From positions 49,631 through 113,630 of the forward strand of contig CAVXFB010000004.1 in assembly GCA_963760935.1 (NCBI GenBank): 64,000 nucleotides of DNA, read 5' to 3'. Under the pieces are notes generated by a model, which saw only the letters and a program-made list of their open reading frames with translations, did not search any database and was not told the origin of the DNA. The translations under genes were made by a program, and so were the position numbers. Below are positions 26,380 through 35,419 of this stretch, one piece after another. Position 1 is the first letter of the stretch, and every line of letters starts with the position of its first letter. This DNA is from CAVXFB01 sp963760935. GTDB taxonomy: Bacteria; Planctomycetota; Planctomycetia; Pirellulales; Thermoguttaceae.

Positions 26380-28485
26380 CTACTCGTCGGCAAAGACCCG
26401 GGTGCTTTCTTCCTTGACTACCGGGCTGCGCATGTCGTCGGCCATTAGCTCGAAGCGGGTGCGTAGGTCGCCGGGCTTGAGCGCCTTGACGCGGATGCGA
26501 TAGGTCGTGTCGGCCTTGGGGGCCAGTTGGGCCAGAGGGTTGAACTGCACGCGGTCCGTGCCGGCAGCATAGCCGGTTGGCCCTTCGGCCGATACGGGCG
26601 TCACCTCAGGAGGCAAGAGAACTGTCAGACGCACGTTGCTGGACGCCTTTGTTCCCTGGTTCACTACGTGTACCTCGTAGTTTGTTTCGCCGCCGATTCC
26701 GATCGGATCGACGGTGTCGGCCACTTGGAACAGGATCGCGGCGAGACCTTGAATGAGCACCGGTTGCTCCTTCTCCACCTCCAATCCCTTTTGTGCCACT
26801 CCGCGGAGCTTGATCGCTTGTTGGCCGGCCTCGACGGGCATCGTGACCAGCTCTACGCTCCCTCGCTCATTGGCGGGCAGCTCCTCCAAACGCCAGCGAA
26901 CCGTGCGGCTCGACTCTTCGTAGTAGCCGGCGTTGTTGGCGCTGACGAACTTCAAGCCCGGCGGCAGGCTCGCGATTAGTTCAACCTGCTTGGCCGGCGC
27001 CGTGCCGGGATTCTCGACCCACACTTGATAGGTTGCCTGGCGTTCGAGGTAGCGGCGTTTGGGCCCTTCCATCGCCACGTCCAATTGCGGGGCGAGCACT
27101 TCCAGATTCATACTCTTTTGGGCGCGAAGGTTGCCCTCGGCGCGGGCGGTGAGTAAGTTCGTCGTTGGGCCCGGCTGTTTGGCGACGAGCGGCAGTTCCA
27201 GCTTCTTGCTTTCGCCCGGCTTCAAGTCGCCCACTTCATATTCCAATTCCGCTCCGGCCGGGTGTTGCAGACCGGGCGGTATGTGGTCGTCGAGGACCAC
27301 GCCCGAGGCCACGCCCGTGCCCGGGTTCGAGACCGTGATCGTCAGCACGGCCTTCTCACCGATAAGGACTTTCGCGGGCCCGACGGTCTCGACCACCAGT
27401 TGCGGCCGCGTGGCGATGCATCGGGCCGAGGCGTCGGCGCCGAAATGGACCGTGGCCACGCTGCCGATTTCGCCTTCGGCGGTCGGCATCAATTCCATTT
27501 TTGCGGTGGCCTCTTCGCCGGGCCGAATCGTGCCGAGCTTCCAAATCACTTCGCCTTGGCCGCCGTGGGCAGCTTGCGGGGTCGTGCCCAACAGTTTGGT
27601 TCCCTTGGGAACCAAGTCGCGAACCTCCACGTCGGAGGCTGGAATCTGGCCCGTGTTGCGCACGGTGACGCAGAAGCTGGCCGCTTTGCCGATTTGAATC
27701 TCTTTCGGCGCCGTCTTCTGGATCGTCAATTGGGGACTCTGCGCGCCTTCGAGTTGCTGTGCGCCCGGTTGACCGACTCCATCGACGTCGGCGCCGATCG
27801 AAGACGTTTGGTGAACGGCGGCCGGCGTGTTCATCGCAAGCTGATCCGACCGCACCGCGCCAACGGGATTGGTCGGCACGGCGAACGGGTCAGGCTTGAA
27901 CGGGGCGGGCGGCTGGCTGTCGGAGGTTTGCGGTGGGGCATATCGCCCGGCGCTGCGGTCCGCGGTGGGCGGCGGCTGACTGGCGTAGCGCTCGCTCGAT
28001 GATCGGCTGTTGTCGACGGCCACCAAGGCCGGACCGCTGACGGGCTGTTCGGCCGATACGGGAACGGCACCCTGACCGTAGCGTGCTCGCGGTTCAACAT
28101 TGCGCGGCGACGACAAGCCCAGCGCATCGGCGTCTGGAATCGAATCGGCCTGCGGCAATGAATTGGCTGGTCGCGAAATCGTTGGGGTAGTGTTGTCGGT
28201 CCTGAGTGGCGACTGCTCGCGCCGAGTGGTTGTTTGGAGCCCAAACGGATCGCTGCTCGGTCGGTTCGCCGGGGGAACGCTGGACTTGGCGGTCGACGGT
28301 GCGTCGGCGCGGTTTGCCTGCGATGGACGCAGCGGATTGGCGTTCTGCGACGTGTCCGTGCTAATAGATAATGAGTTGCCTTCGTCGGGCGACGAAGCGC
28401 CGCCGCGCTGGGCGTTGGCGATGGTGATCCATCCCAGCACCACCAACGTAGTCAATGCACCAACACGGAGCAGTAAGACTTTCAT
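26380..28485 (-). CDS. Secreted DUF11/CARDB-type repeat protein
   Basis: A 701-residue protein with a signal peptide (VLLLRVGALTTLVVLGWITIANA). A low-complexity Ser/Pro/Ala/Asp linker covers about residues 28-255. Four beta-sandwich repeats of the DUF11 kind follow: starting near TIQKTAPKEIQIGKAASFCVTVRNTG, LVVETVGPAKVLIGEKAVLTITVSNPG, LDVAMEGPKRRYLERQATYQVWVENPG and FQVADTVDPIGIGGETNYEVHVVNQG. Each carries the xNxG and LPPGL-type turns. Such proteins are surface or cell-wall scaffolds abundant in planctomycetes. No enzyme motif. It converges on the acyltransferase gene with 38 bases between stops. Confidence 0.8.
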   Translation of the reverse strand: MKVLLLRVGALTTLVVLGWITIANAQRGGASSPDEGNSLSISTDTSQNANPLRPSQANRADAPSTAKSSVPPANRPSSDPFGLQTTTRREQSPLRTDNTTPTISRPANSLPQADSIPDADALGLSSPRNVEPRARYGQGAVPVSAEQPVSGPALVAVDNSRSSSERYASQPPPTADRSAGRYAPPQTSDSQPPAPFKPDPFAVPTNPVGAVRSDQLAMNTPAAVHQTSSIGADVDGVGQPGAQQLEGAQSPQLTIQKTAPKEIQIGKAASFCVTVRNTGQIPASDVEVRDLVPKGTKLLGTTPQAAHGGQGEVIWKLGTIRPGEEATAKMELMPTAEGEIGSVATVHFGADASARCIATRPQLVVETVGPAKVLIGEKAVLTITVSNPGTGVASGVVLDDHIPPGLQHPAGAELEYEVGDLKPGESKKLELPLVAKQPGPTTNLLTARAEGNLRAQKSMNLEVLAPQLDVAMEGPKRRYLERQATYQVWVENPGTAPAKQVELIASLPPGLKFVSANNAGYYEESSRTVRWRLEELPANERGSVELVTMPVEAGQQAIKLRGVAQKGLEVEKEQPVLIQGLAAILFQVADTVDPIGIGGETNYEVHVVNQGTKASSNVRLTVLLPPEVTPVSAEGPTGYAAGTDRVQFNPLAQLAPKADTTYRIRVKALKPGDLRTRFELMADDMRSPVVKEESTRVFADE

Positions 28486-28709
28486 AGCGAACCCCGATTG
28501 TCAGGGGGCTGATCCCCGAGAGAAAAGATGCGGGTGAGCCGATACGATCGGCGGGGTTAGTACCAAAAACGCGCCTCAAAGGGAAGATCATTTCCGGGCG
28601 GGTCGCAACCAAAGGTGTTAGCGTCTTGATCGTGGGTGGGAAATCAGGTAAATCGTTGGTTTGTCGATAAGGTTTACCTATTTTCCACCGAATCAAGGAG
28701 GGGTGAGTC

Positions 28710-29106
28710 ATGGACGACTTACGAACTGCGGCGGGGTACGAGGCGGGTCAATCGGCGGAAGTGGAGCGGGTGATTGCGCTTGTGATGAAGGCCATCGAAG
28801 GGGATGTACGCTGAATCGCCGAAGTAATGGTGTTGAAACGCGACGACGAGTTGCTGGGGCCCGGCGAGTTTAATCTGCGTCATAAGGTTCTGGGCATGGC
28901 CCGTCACATGTTGGAAGCAACGGTTAACGACCGTAAAAAAGGGGGTACCGAGGTTCCAGCACGATCTGCTCCCGGTGCGGCCAAAATGCCCGCTTCGTCA
29001 AGTGGCGTGACAAGACGATCGTGAGTTTGTTTGACTCCGTGACGATCCGCTTCGCCTACTACCACTGTCGGCATTGCGGAAAGGGCAGTCAGCCGTCGTG
29101 CTCCGA
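28710..29106 (+). pseudogene. Remnant of a transposase with an N-terminal zinc-finger region
   Basis: A strong AAGGAGG precedes ATG 28710. The frame MDDLRTAAGYEAGQSAEVERVIALVMKA meets an in-frame TGA at codon 35, then continues (VLKRDDELLGPGEFN, KVLGMARHMLEATVNDRKKG). It shifts frame into ICSRCGQNARFVKWRDKTIV and RFAYYHCRHCGKG, a CxxC...CxxC finger like that ahead of the catalytic domain in ISKra4-type transposases. No catalytic domain or terminal repeats follow, since prfB begins at 29144 on the other strand. With a nonsense codon, a shift and truncation it is a decayed fragment. Family assignment is tentative. Confidence 0.55.
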
Positions 29107-29143
29107 CCGCCGCCGCAGTTACCGCACTCCGACGGCGCCCCTG

Positions 29144-30242
29144 CTACCCCTTCCCAGCCCGATAACGCAAATAGGCGTCCAAAAACTCCTGAATGTGGCC
29201 GTCGAGCACGTTGTGGAAGTTTGTCTCGCTGTGTCCCGTCCGAGAGTCCTTCACACGCTGGTCGGGATGGAGGAAATAGCTGCGGATCTGTGACCCGAAG
29301 CCAACCTTGGGCATCTCGTTGTACTTGGCCGCTTGCTCGGCCTCGCGTTTTTCCTCTTCTACCCTGGCCAGGCGGGCGCGAAGCATCTTCATTGCCGTGG
29401 CGCGGTTCTTGTGTTGGCTCCGTTCGCTTTGACAGGCGACGGCGATGCCGGTCGGATGGTGAATTAGCCGCACCGCGCTCGAAGTCTTGTTGACGTGCTG
29501 GCCGCCCGGTCCGCTGGCACGAAACACTTGTTCCTCGACGTCTTCATCGCGAATCTCGACCTCGACCTGTTCAGAGACTTCCGGCGATACGTCGACAGCC
29601 GCAAAACTCGTCTGCCGCTTGGCTTCCGCGTTGAATGGACTAATTCGGACCAGCCGATGAATACCGCTTTCCCCCTTGAGAAACCCGTAGGCCATTGGCC
29701 CCCGCACGACGATCGTGGCGCTATTGATGCCGGCCTGCTCGTTGTCCTGACGATCGAGCAGTTCCGTGTCGTAATCGTGATCTTTGGCCCAACTGAGATA
29801 CATCCGCAAGAGCATTTCAGCCCAGTCGTTGGCGTCTGTACCGCCGTCCCGGGCGTTGATCGTCAGCAGCGCCGGATTGGCGTCCAGCGGTCCGCTCAGC
29901 AGCGCCTTGGTCTCCAGAACCTCGACCATCTGCTCGATCCGAGCCAATTCGGCCGGCACTTCCGCCGCCAAATCCTCGTCCTCTTGGGCCATTTCCACCA
30001 GCGTGGCCAGATTATCGGCGGCCTTCACCGCCTCGTCCAGCGGTTTCAATACGGCCTTGAGCGACTTGAGCTGAGCGACGACCTCACGAGCTCGTTCCTG
30101 GTTATCCCAGAAGTTCGCAGCCGCCATCAGCGATTCGATTTCCTCGACCTGCTTTCCCTTGCCATCGTAGTCAAAGGGAGTCCCGAAGCTGCAATATCCG
30201 CTGCTGAATTGCCTCGGCCCGATCGATCAACTCGCGTTCCAT
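29144..30242 (-). CDS. prfB: Peptide chain release factor 2, with programmed +1 frameshift
   Basis: RF2 releases peptides at UGA and UAA. The first 23 codons (MERELIDRAEAIQQRILQLRDSL) end at UGA. A +1 shift at CTTTGAC continues into DYDGKGKQVEEIESLMAAANFWDNQ and gives about 365 residues. Motifs seen are the peptidyl-transferase GGQ in FRASGPGGQHVNKTSSAVRLIHHPTG, and ESGIHRLVRISPFN upstream. The stop-codon recognition tripeptide region follows GFLKG with VRISPF. AGGA precedes the ATG at 30242. The shift is autoregulatory: low RF2 slows termination at UGA and favours the shift. Confidence 0.93.
30170..30183 (-). promoter_or_regulatory. prfB recoding site (CTT TGA C with upstream GGGA)
   Basis: On the minus strand the sequence is CGGGACTCCCTTTGAC. 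The slippery CTT (30174-30176) is followed by the in-frame stop TGA (30171-30173) and C. The GGGA just upstream can act as the Shine-Dalgarno-like stimulator, as in other bacterial prfB genes. The encoded context RDSL/DYDGK matches the known RF2 shift site. Confidence 0.92.
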
Positions 30243-30644
30243 AGTCGATTCCTGGGAGGAAACAAAAATCGTCCCTGTTCCCACTGGAAGAGGGACAGGG
30301 TGAGGGTTCGTTCCAATGATCGCCGTGTTACTAACTACCGGACTCTCAACGAATTGCAGCATTATATTCGCTCACCGATGACATGGAAAGGCGAACCACA
30401 ACTCCTTGGGCAGACCCGCTCGCGATCACATATTGCGGGCTGCCTGCGTACTGAACCGAGACAACCCCCTCAAAATACACGCGATTTCTCGCACAACGAC
30501 GCGCCAAATCGTTGTCGAGATCGCAGCGCCATGATACATTGACCACACTGATATTGTGCGGTTTGCGCGGCTGCGAACGCTGGTTCGGGCGGCGCGGGCT
30601 GCGTCCATTCCCTAAACACCTACCCAATAGTCGAGGCCTGCGTC
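30243..30644. other. Divergent intergenic region with one REP-like palindrome
   Basis: About 400 bases between the divergently transcribed prfB and the SGNH hydrolase gene. A palindrome at 30272-30300 (TCCCTGTTCCC ... GAGGGACAGGG) resembles the bacterial repeats of the type CCCTCTCCC/GGGAGAGGG. Promoters for both genes must lie here, but I could not pick convincing boxes. Two short open frames in it look like noise. Confidence 0.45.
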
Positions 30645-31475
30645 GTGAAAACTGGAAGACTGGCTGTCCTGGCTCCCTTGATTTTCGCCCTATCGCTTAT
30701 CGGATTGAGCCACTCTCCCACGCCTGCGCTGGGCGAAAACATCAATCTCTTCCTGATGGGAGATTCCATCACCGACGGGGGCTATTACGTTACCACGTTG
30801 CAAAGCATGCTGGCGTCTAGCGGCTACAACGCCACCATGCTCGGCAAGTGCTCCAAGGAAGGTTGGACGATCAGCGATCTGCAAAACAACATGAACACCT
30901 GGACCGGCTATATCCCCGCCGGCGAAACCACGTTCAAGGCCCGACAAAATCTCAACCTGCCCGGCGTCAATCAGCCAAATACGTACATCCTGCTACTGAT
31001 CGGCACGAACGACGTGGGCGGCAGCGCTTCCGCTGCGACCGCCGCCCCAAGCAAATTGAGCACGCTCATCACTGCCATCCAGGCCAAGGTGCCTTTGGCC
31101 AAGCTGATCGTCGGCAATCTTACGCCCCGCGCAGATACCACCACCAACAAAGACCGTATCCCGGTCTTCAACTCCGCCTTTACGACCGTGACCCAGAACA
31201 TGATCAGTTCGGGCGCGAATTTCACGACCGTCGATCTGTTCACCCCGATGAATGCCAATCCCGCCTACTATCTCCGCGTCGACGGCGTGCATCCCAACAC
31301 GCAGTATGGACATCCGTTGATGGCTGGTGTCTGGTATGACGGCGTTATGAGCGTAGCCGCCCCGGAACCAGGTTCGCTCACGCTCTTAGTCGTGGGCGCC
31401 GTCGGACTCCTGTCCGTCCTTGCCTTCCTCTGGCGGCGAAAGCGAATGGCAACGCCCCTTACGGCCGCCGCGTAA
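30645..31475 (+). CDS. SGNH/GDSL hydrolase with PEP-CTERM anchor
   Basis: A 276-residue exported esterase-like protein. After a signal peptide (LAVLAPLIFALSLIGLSHS) come the SGNH blocks: block I NLFLMGDSITDGG with the nucleophile serine, block III LLLIGTNDVGG, and block V VDGVHPNTQYG with the catalytic Asp and His. The C-terminus APEPGSLTLLVVGAVGLLSVLAFLWRRKR is a complete PEP-CTERM tail (PEP motif, helix, basic cluster). The enzyme is therefore probably displayed after exosortase processing, acting on an ester such as an acylated polysaccharide. The start codon is GTG. Confidence 0.85.
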   Translation: MKTGRLAVLAPLIFALSLIGLSHSPTPALGENINLFLMGDSITDGGYYVTTLQSMLASSGYNATMLGKCSKEGWTISDLQNNMNTWTGYIPAGETTFKARQNLNLPGVNQPNTYILLLIGTNDVGGSASAATAAPSKLSTLITAIQAKVPLAKLIVGNLTPRADTTTNKDRIPVFNSAFTTVTQNMISSGANFTTVDLFTPMNANPAYYLRVDGVHPNTQYGHPLMAGVWYDGVMSVAAPEPGSLTLLVVGAVGLLSVLAFLWRRKRMATPLTAAA

Positions 31476-31804
31476 GCGGAATATCGCAAAGGGCCGTCCC
31501 AAGAGTGGTCCTTCAGCATTTTAGAAATAGGGCACAGCCAGTTGTCGTTTGCGGACAGACATTGTCCGAGTACCCTCTCTCTCACCGCTCTGCTGGCGAC
31601 GCGGCCCTCTCAAAACCAGCCCGCGCCCGCAATGTCGGCACGATCGCTATTACCGGGAGACTTGGGCATAAGGGTAAGGTACGATTTCGTACGGCCCGAT
31701 CGAGATGATCGACGGAGGGCATTCGCGGCGGGTCGTTCAAAGACCAGCACGGCACCGGTGACAAAAACCACTTCCGTCCTTTCCGACTCGCGGGCTGATG
31801 GAGT
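31476..31804. other. Intergenic, nothing recognised
   Basis: 329 bases between two plus-strand genes. I see no RNA gene, repeat or clear terminator. Confidence 0.4.
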
Positions 31805-32890
31805 ATGGCTGTAGATGACTCCCAAAATAATCGACGTGCCTCATTCCGCTGCCCTGTAGTGGATGCTCGCAGCCCATGCACGTTGCATGTTGGCCAGAGC
31901 GACGTGTCGGCTAGGTTGTTGGACGAGTCGGCTGGCGGCTTCGCGGTATCGGTCGACGGTCCGCCCGACTTGAGCGTCGGACAAATGGTCCAACTCCGCA
32001 CCGATAGCGGCTGGTTCGATGCCTGCGTTGCCAATATCAGGGAAGTTGCCGCGTCCGGAGATGAGGATGCCGTCGATCTTGAAGAGCCGACCCCTTGTTA
32101 CCGCGTGGGCCTGCTTCGCCGGGGCGAGCAAGTACTGGCCGACGAAGTACCCATGTCGCTCTTTGCCCGCAGTCTTCGGTTCCGTTGTTCGCGAGGATGT
32201 CCGACGGGCGCAATGCTCTTGATATTCGGCATCCTGCTGACGTTGATGATCGTGCTTGCCTCATGGGGATGGCGAAGCCTCGTATGGCACACCGAGCTTT
32301 CGAGCCCCAAGAGTACGGCGCCTGCCATTGATGGAAAAGTCAACTTGCCGGCGCCGCCGTCGTTGAATCGCGTTCCCGCAAGAACGCCGCCGTCACCACT
32401 CCAAGTCGGTGGTATTGATTTGCAGAGTAAGGAGATTTTCTCTGCCGGAACTTCTGCTAACCCCCACGCGGTCGGCCAATCGGCACTAGGTTCCTTCGCG
32501 GACAAAACCCATGAGTCTGAACGGCTTGGCCCCGTTTCTGACGAGGAACTGCGAAGAATGGTTCGCCGTCTGGCGGGCGCTACGGCATTGACTTTGTCCG
32601 ACGTAATCGAAAGACTGCAACTGTCACATCAACAGCAAGTAGAGATAGGACGCATCGCCCGCGCAACGAGCGAGGCCATGCAGCGGCTTAGTCTCGAAGG
32701 CGCGGCAAAGAAGATGGAGCGGGGCCAATTCGCACAACGTTGCGACGAGTTGCTTAGCGACTCCCGCCGTCAGGCCCTCGACCTACTCACGCCGAAGCAG
32801 CGAGTTCAGTGGGACGAGCTTCTTGATGAGGCTCACGCAACATCGGAAAAAGACCGTGTCGGGGAAGACGCGGACAGGTCAGCTCCGTAG
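31805..32890 (+). CDS. PilZ-like domain membrane protein with C-terminal LTxxQ-like helical region
   Basis: A 361-residue protein in three parts. Residues 8-110 look like a PilZ domain, the c-di-GMP receptor fold: RRASFRCPVVDA supplies the RxxxR motif, and RLLDESAGGFAVSV supplies the (D/N)xSxxG motif. Residues about 137-158 are one membrane helix (GAMLLIFGILLTLMIVLASWGW). After a Pro/Ser linker, residues 240-345 are helical with LTLSDVIERLQLSHQQQVEIGRIARATSEAMQ and LLTPKQRVQWDELL, resembling the LTxxQ metal/stress sensor family. The layout suggests a cytoplasmic c-di-GMP sensor tied to a periplasmic helical domain. This is an inference. Confidence 0.6.
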   Translation: MAVDDSQNNRRASFRCPVVDARSPCTLHVGQSDVSARLLDESAGGFAVSVDGPPDLSVGQMVQLRTDSGWFDACVANIREVAASGDEDAVDLEEPTPCYRVGLLRRGEQVLADEVPMSLFARSLRFRCSRGCPTGAMLLIFGILLTLMIVLASWGWRSLVWHTELSSPKSTAPAIDGKVNLPAPPSLNRVPARTPPSPLQVGGIDLQSKEIFSAGTSANPHAVGQSALGSFADKTHESERLGPVSDEELRRMVRRLAGATALTLSDVIERLQLSHQQQVEIGRIARATSEAMQRLSLEGAAKKMERGQFAQRCDELLSDSRRQALDLLTPKQRVQWDELLDEAHATSEKDRVGEDADRSAP

Positions 32891-33325
32891 CCAACGTCGC
32901 CGGAACCTGCTCAGTTATTCGACGTATTCTACAGGGCAACTCTGAGCCCGCCTCCCAACCTGGTTGCAAGTCGCACGATCACGGTTGCCACCGTTCCACC
33001 CGCACGACAGCCGGCCGGCGACGTTCAAATTGCCCCATCACATATCACGGCCTACTATCCGCGGCTCTGGGCAGGCCGTGACGAATCCCGGTGTCGTGCT
33101 CCGTTTAGGCCGCATACTCTATCCATTTGCCCGATTTCGGCGGTGGCCCGGAAGTTGCATTCCCCTGGCCAGCATGAGAAATACTCAAAATCGAATCGAG
33201 TTCATCTACACGAACTGTGCCAGGCGCTACGCCACCGTTAGCCTCCTGCTTCGCTACTACTGGCGGCGCGCGATGCGAAGCACTGCCTCGGCAAGGCGCC
33301 GCCGGCGGCCGCGGAGTGTGCAACC
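32891..33325. other. Intergenic, nothing recognised
   Basis: 435 bases with no convincing gene, RNA or repeat on either strand. Confidence 0.4.
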
Positions 33326-34717
33326 ATGATCTGCCGAGCGCCGAAGCTGACTGGCCGGCTGAATGCCTTCCAGCGTGTGATGTTGCAGTGGAGCGAATTG
33401 CATCCCTACAACGCCGCCCACACCTATCGGCTGGCTGGGCCGCTCTGCCTGCAATCCCTGCAGCAAGCGATTCGTGATGCCTTCGATCACAACGGCTTGG
33501 GCGTTGCCGAGATCGATCCCGAGGGCGTTTGGTATAGCCACGAACCGGACGAGTCGCCGCACCTGCCTGCGATCGAGGTCGTCACCGGCCACGAACCGCC
33601 CGCAGATCGCCTGACCGCTCAAATCACGCGGGAGTTGAATCGCCCCTTCGAGCGCCCTCGATGTCGACCGTTTCGTTTCAGCGTCGTCGATGCGGGCGCA
33701 GACTCTCACTATGTCTCGTTGATCTACGACCATTGGGCCGCGGACAGCGTCGGGGCCCGGCTCGTGATGCGGCACGTGTTGGGCCGGTATTTGCACCTGG
33801 ATATTCCCGAGAATGACGAGTCGCTCGATCTCTATCCGGGCACGTATCGCGAAGTCTTCGCCCATCGGCTGCAAGGCCATCATTTGGCTTGGCCCATGTT
33901 GCGTTCGCTGCGAAGTTGGCTCGATACCCGCGCAACATGGCGCGTGGCCTATGCCTCGGCCCGGCAGATGGCCGTTGGACACGCTCTGTATCACTTGCGG
34001 CCGGGCACTGTCGACAGGATCCGTCACTTCGCGCGGAAGAACGACGCCTCGGTAAACGACGTGTTCCTCGCGGCCCTGTGCCGCGCAATGGTTCCGTTCC
34101 TTCCGCGGCGCTCGTCGAAGGCTGGCGCTCACGACATGACCTTGGGCACAATCGTCGACACACGCGCGGACGCAAGCGACGACCTGAGCGAATCGTTGGG
34201 CACGTTCCTCGGCTACTTCCTGACTCGCGTCGCCGGCGATGGCCGTGTCGGTCTTGGCGAGTTGACCCGCGGCATCGCCGTTTCGACCCGCCGACAGAAA
34301 CAGCGGCGGAACTACCTCGATTCCGCACTGAATCTGCGCGTGGCAAGCGCCATTTGGCCCCGCTTGAAGCCCGAGAGCCGCGTTGCATTTGCACGCCGGG
34401 CCTTGCCACTGACCGCCGGCATCTCGAATGTGCATCTGCGCGGCACGTGGATCGAGCGGCAGGGCGCCGGCCGGATCCTCGATTACCACCGTGCGGCCTC
34501 CAATGGACCCGCGTTGCCACTGGTCATCTCGCCCACGACGATCGGCGACCAGATGAACGTCGCCGTCAGCTATCGCATGACGGGCTTCTCCCAAGCAAAG
34601 ATCGACGGCATCATGCAATCGTTCGTCGATCATTTGGAGACGCTTGGGAAGAAGAAGCCGGGTAGGGTGTGTGCTTGCACGCACCAATCGTTGCTCCACG
34701 GCTGGTGTCGGCCGTGA
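33326..34717 (+). CDS. Stand-alone condensation-fold (CAT-like) acyltransferase, 3' end altered by a repeat
   Basis: A 463-residue protein of the chloramphenicol acetyltransferase-like superfamily, which includes NRPS condensation domains, wax-ester synthases and acyltransferases. LNAFQRVMLQWSELHP opens like a condensation domain. SLIYDHWAADSVGARLVMRHVL is the active-site HHxxxDG motif in variant form (YDHWAADS), so the catalytic His is kept but the first His and final Gly are not. ASVNDVFLAALCRAM and FLGYFLTRVAG match later core motifs. No carrier or adenylation domain is nearby. The last 18 residues (from about GRVCACTHQ) lie within the repeat at 34661-34837, which supplies the stop codon. 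Confidence 0.65.
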   Translation: MICRAPKLTGRLNAFQRVMLQWSELHPYNAAHTYRLAGPLCLQSLQQAIRDAFDHNGLGVAEIDPEGVWYSHEPDESPHLPAIEVVTGHEPPADRLTAQITRELNRPFERPRCRPFRFSVVDAGADSHYVSLIYDHWAADSVGARLVMRHVLGRYLHLDIPENDESLDLYPGTYREVFAHRLQGHHLAWPMLRSLRSWLDTRATWRVAYASARQMAVGHALYHLRPGTVDRIRHFARKNDASVNDVFLAALCRAMVPFLPRRSSKAGAHDMTLGTIVDTRADASDDLSESLGTFLGYFLTRVAGDGRVGLGELTRGIAVSTRRQKQRRNYLDSALNLRVASAIWPRLKPESRVAFARRALPLTAGISNVHLRGTWIERQGAGRILDYHRAASNGPALPLVISPTTIGDQMNVAVSYRMTGFSQAKIDGIMQSFVDHLETLGKKKPGRVCACTHQSLLHGWCRP

Positions 34718-34837
34718 GGGACCGCTGCCGGCGCTACGTGACCACCGTGAAGAAGAACGCCCCTCCTTCAACTCGCCATCAAGGGTGCTCGCTCACGTGC
34801 CCGTCATATCACGGTGCGTGCAAGCACGCACCCTACC
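34661..34837. repeat. MITE-like element with 25-base terminal inverted repeats
   Basis: The left end GGTAGGGTGTGTGCTTGCAC and the right end GTGCAAGCACGCACCCTACC are inverted repeats matching at 24 of 25 positions, 127 bases apart. The arms are themselves partly palindromic (GTGCTTGCAC). The interior has no gene of its own but contains the last 18 codons and the stop of the upstream CDS. Confidence 0.7.
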
Positions 34838-35419
34838 AAAACAGAAAACGGGAAAACAGAAACAGAAACCGGGACATCACTGATTTACGGTTGCTCTGTT
34901 CTCAATTCCATGTCCACAATGCCCGTCTTGGCAATCTGCGCTGCTTTCGAGTTGCGGGGCGGCATGCGTCGTCGGCGATCCTGCCGCTCCAAATCTCATC
35001 GCTGTCGTAGTCCGCATGTTGACAGCCCGCCCCAGATTCTATCCTTCGTATACATGTCGTCAATCACCCGAATCCCGGCTCATCCGATGCCTCGACGTCC
35101 GGGACGGTCCCCGACGCACGGTCGAATGTGAGCACGCTTGGCAGTTGCCCGATTGATCGACAGTGCCCAGCCGTACATACTTCATCGCGAAAACGCGAAA
35201 TAGCGAAAGCTCGAAAACATGGCGGAGCCCCTTGGTAACAAGCCCTTCTGCAGTTTTCGCCCTTTCGTGTTTTCGCGATTAAATCAGAATAGCTCACGTG
35301 TTCACCCATAACGCGTTGCCTTTCTACAAGTTACCACTGCCCGCATTTCCCCCTCTATGCACCGGTGACTGTATGATACAATGCCGCCTTACCACGACCA
35401 CTGACGCCGGGAAGGTATC
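34838..35419. other. Intergenic region with a long inverted repeat
   Basis: About 580 bases without a gene. It holds an inverted repeat, left arm 35184-35218 (ATCGCGAAAACGCGAAATAG) and right arm 35253-35279 (CTTTCGTGTTTTCGCGAT), with TTTCG-type subrepeats. This is another probable dispersed palindromic repeat. TACAAT near 35378 may be part of the OPT gene promoter. Confidence 0.5.

Noticed and set aside
30300..30627. Two short overlapping frames between prfB and the SGNH gene
   Set aside because: Composition and lack of start signals fit chance frames in a promoter region.
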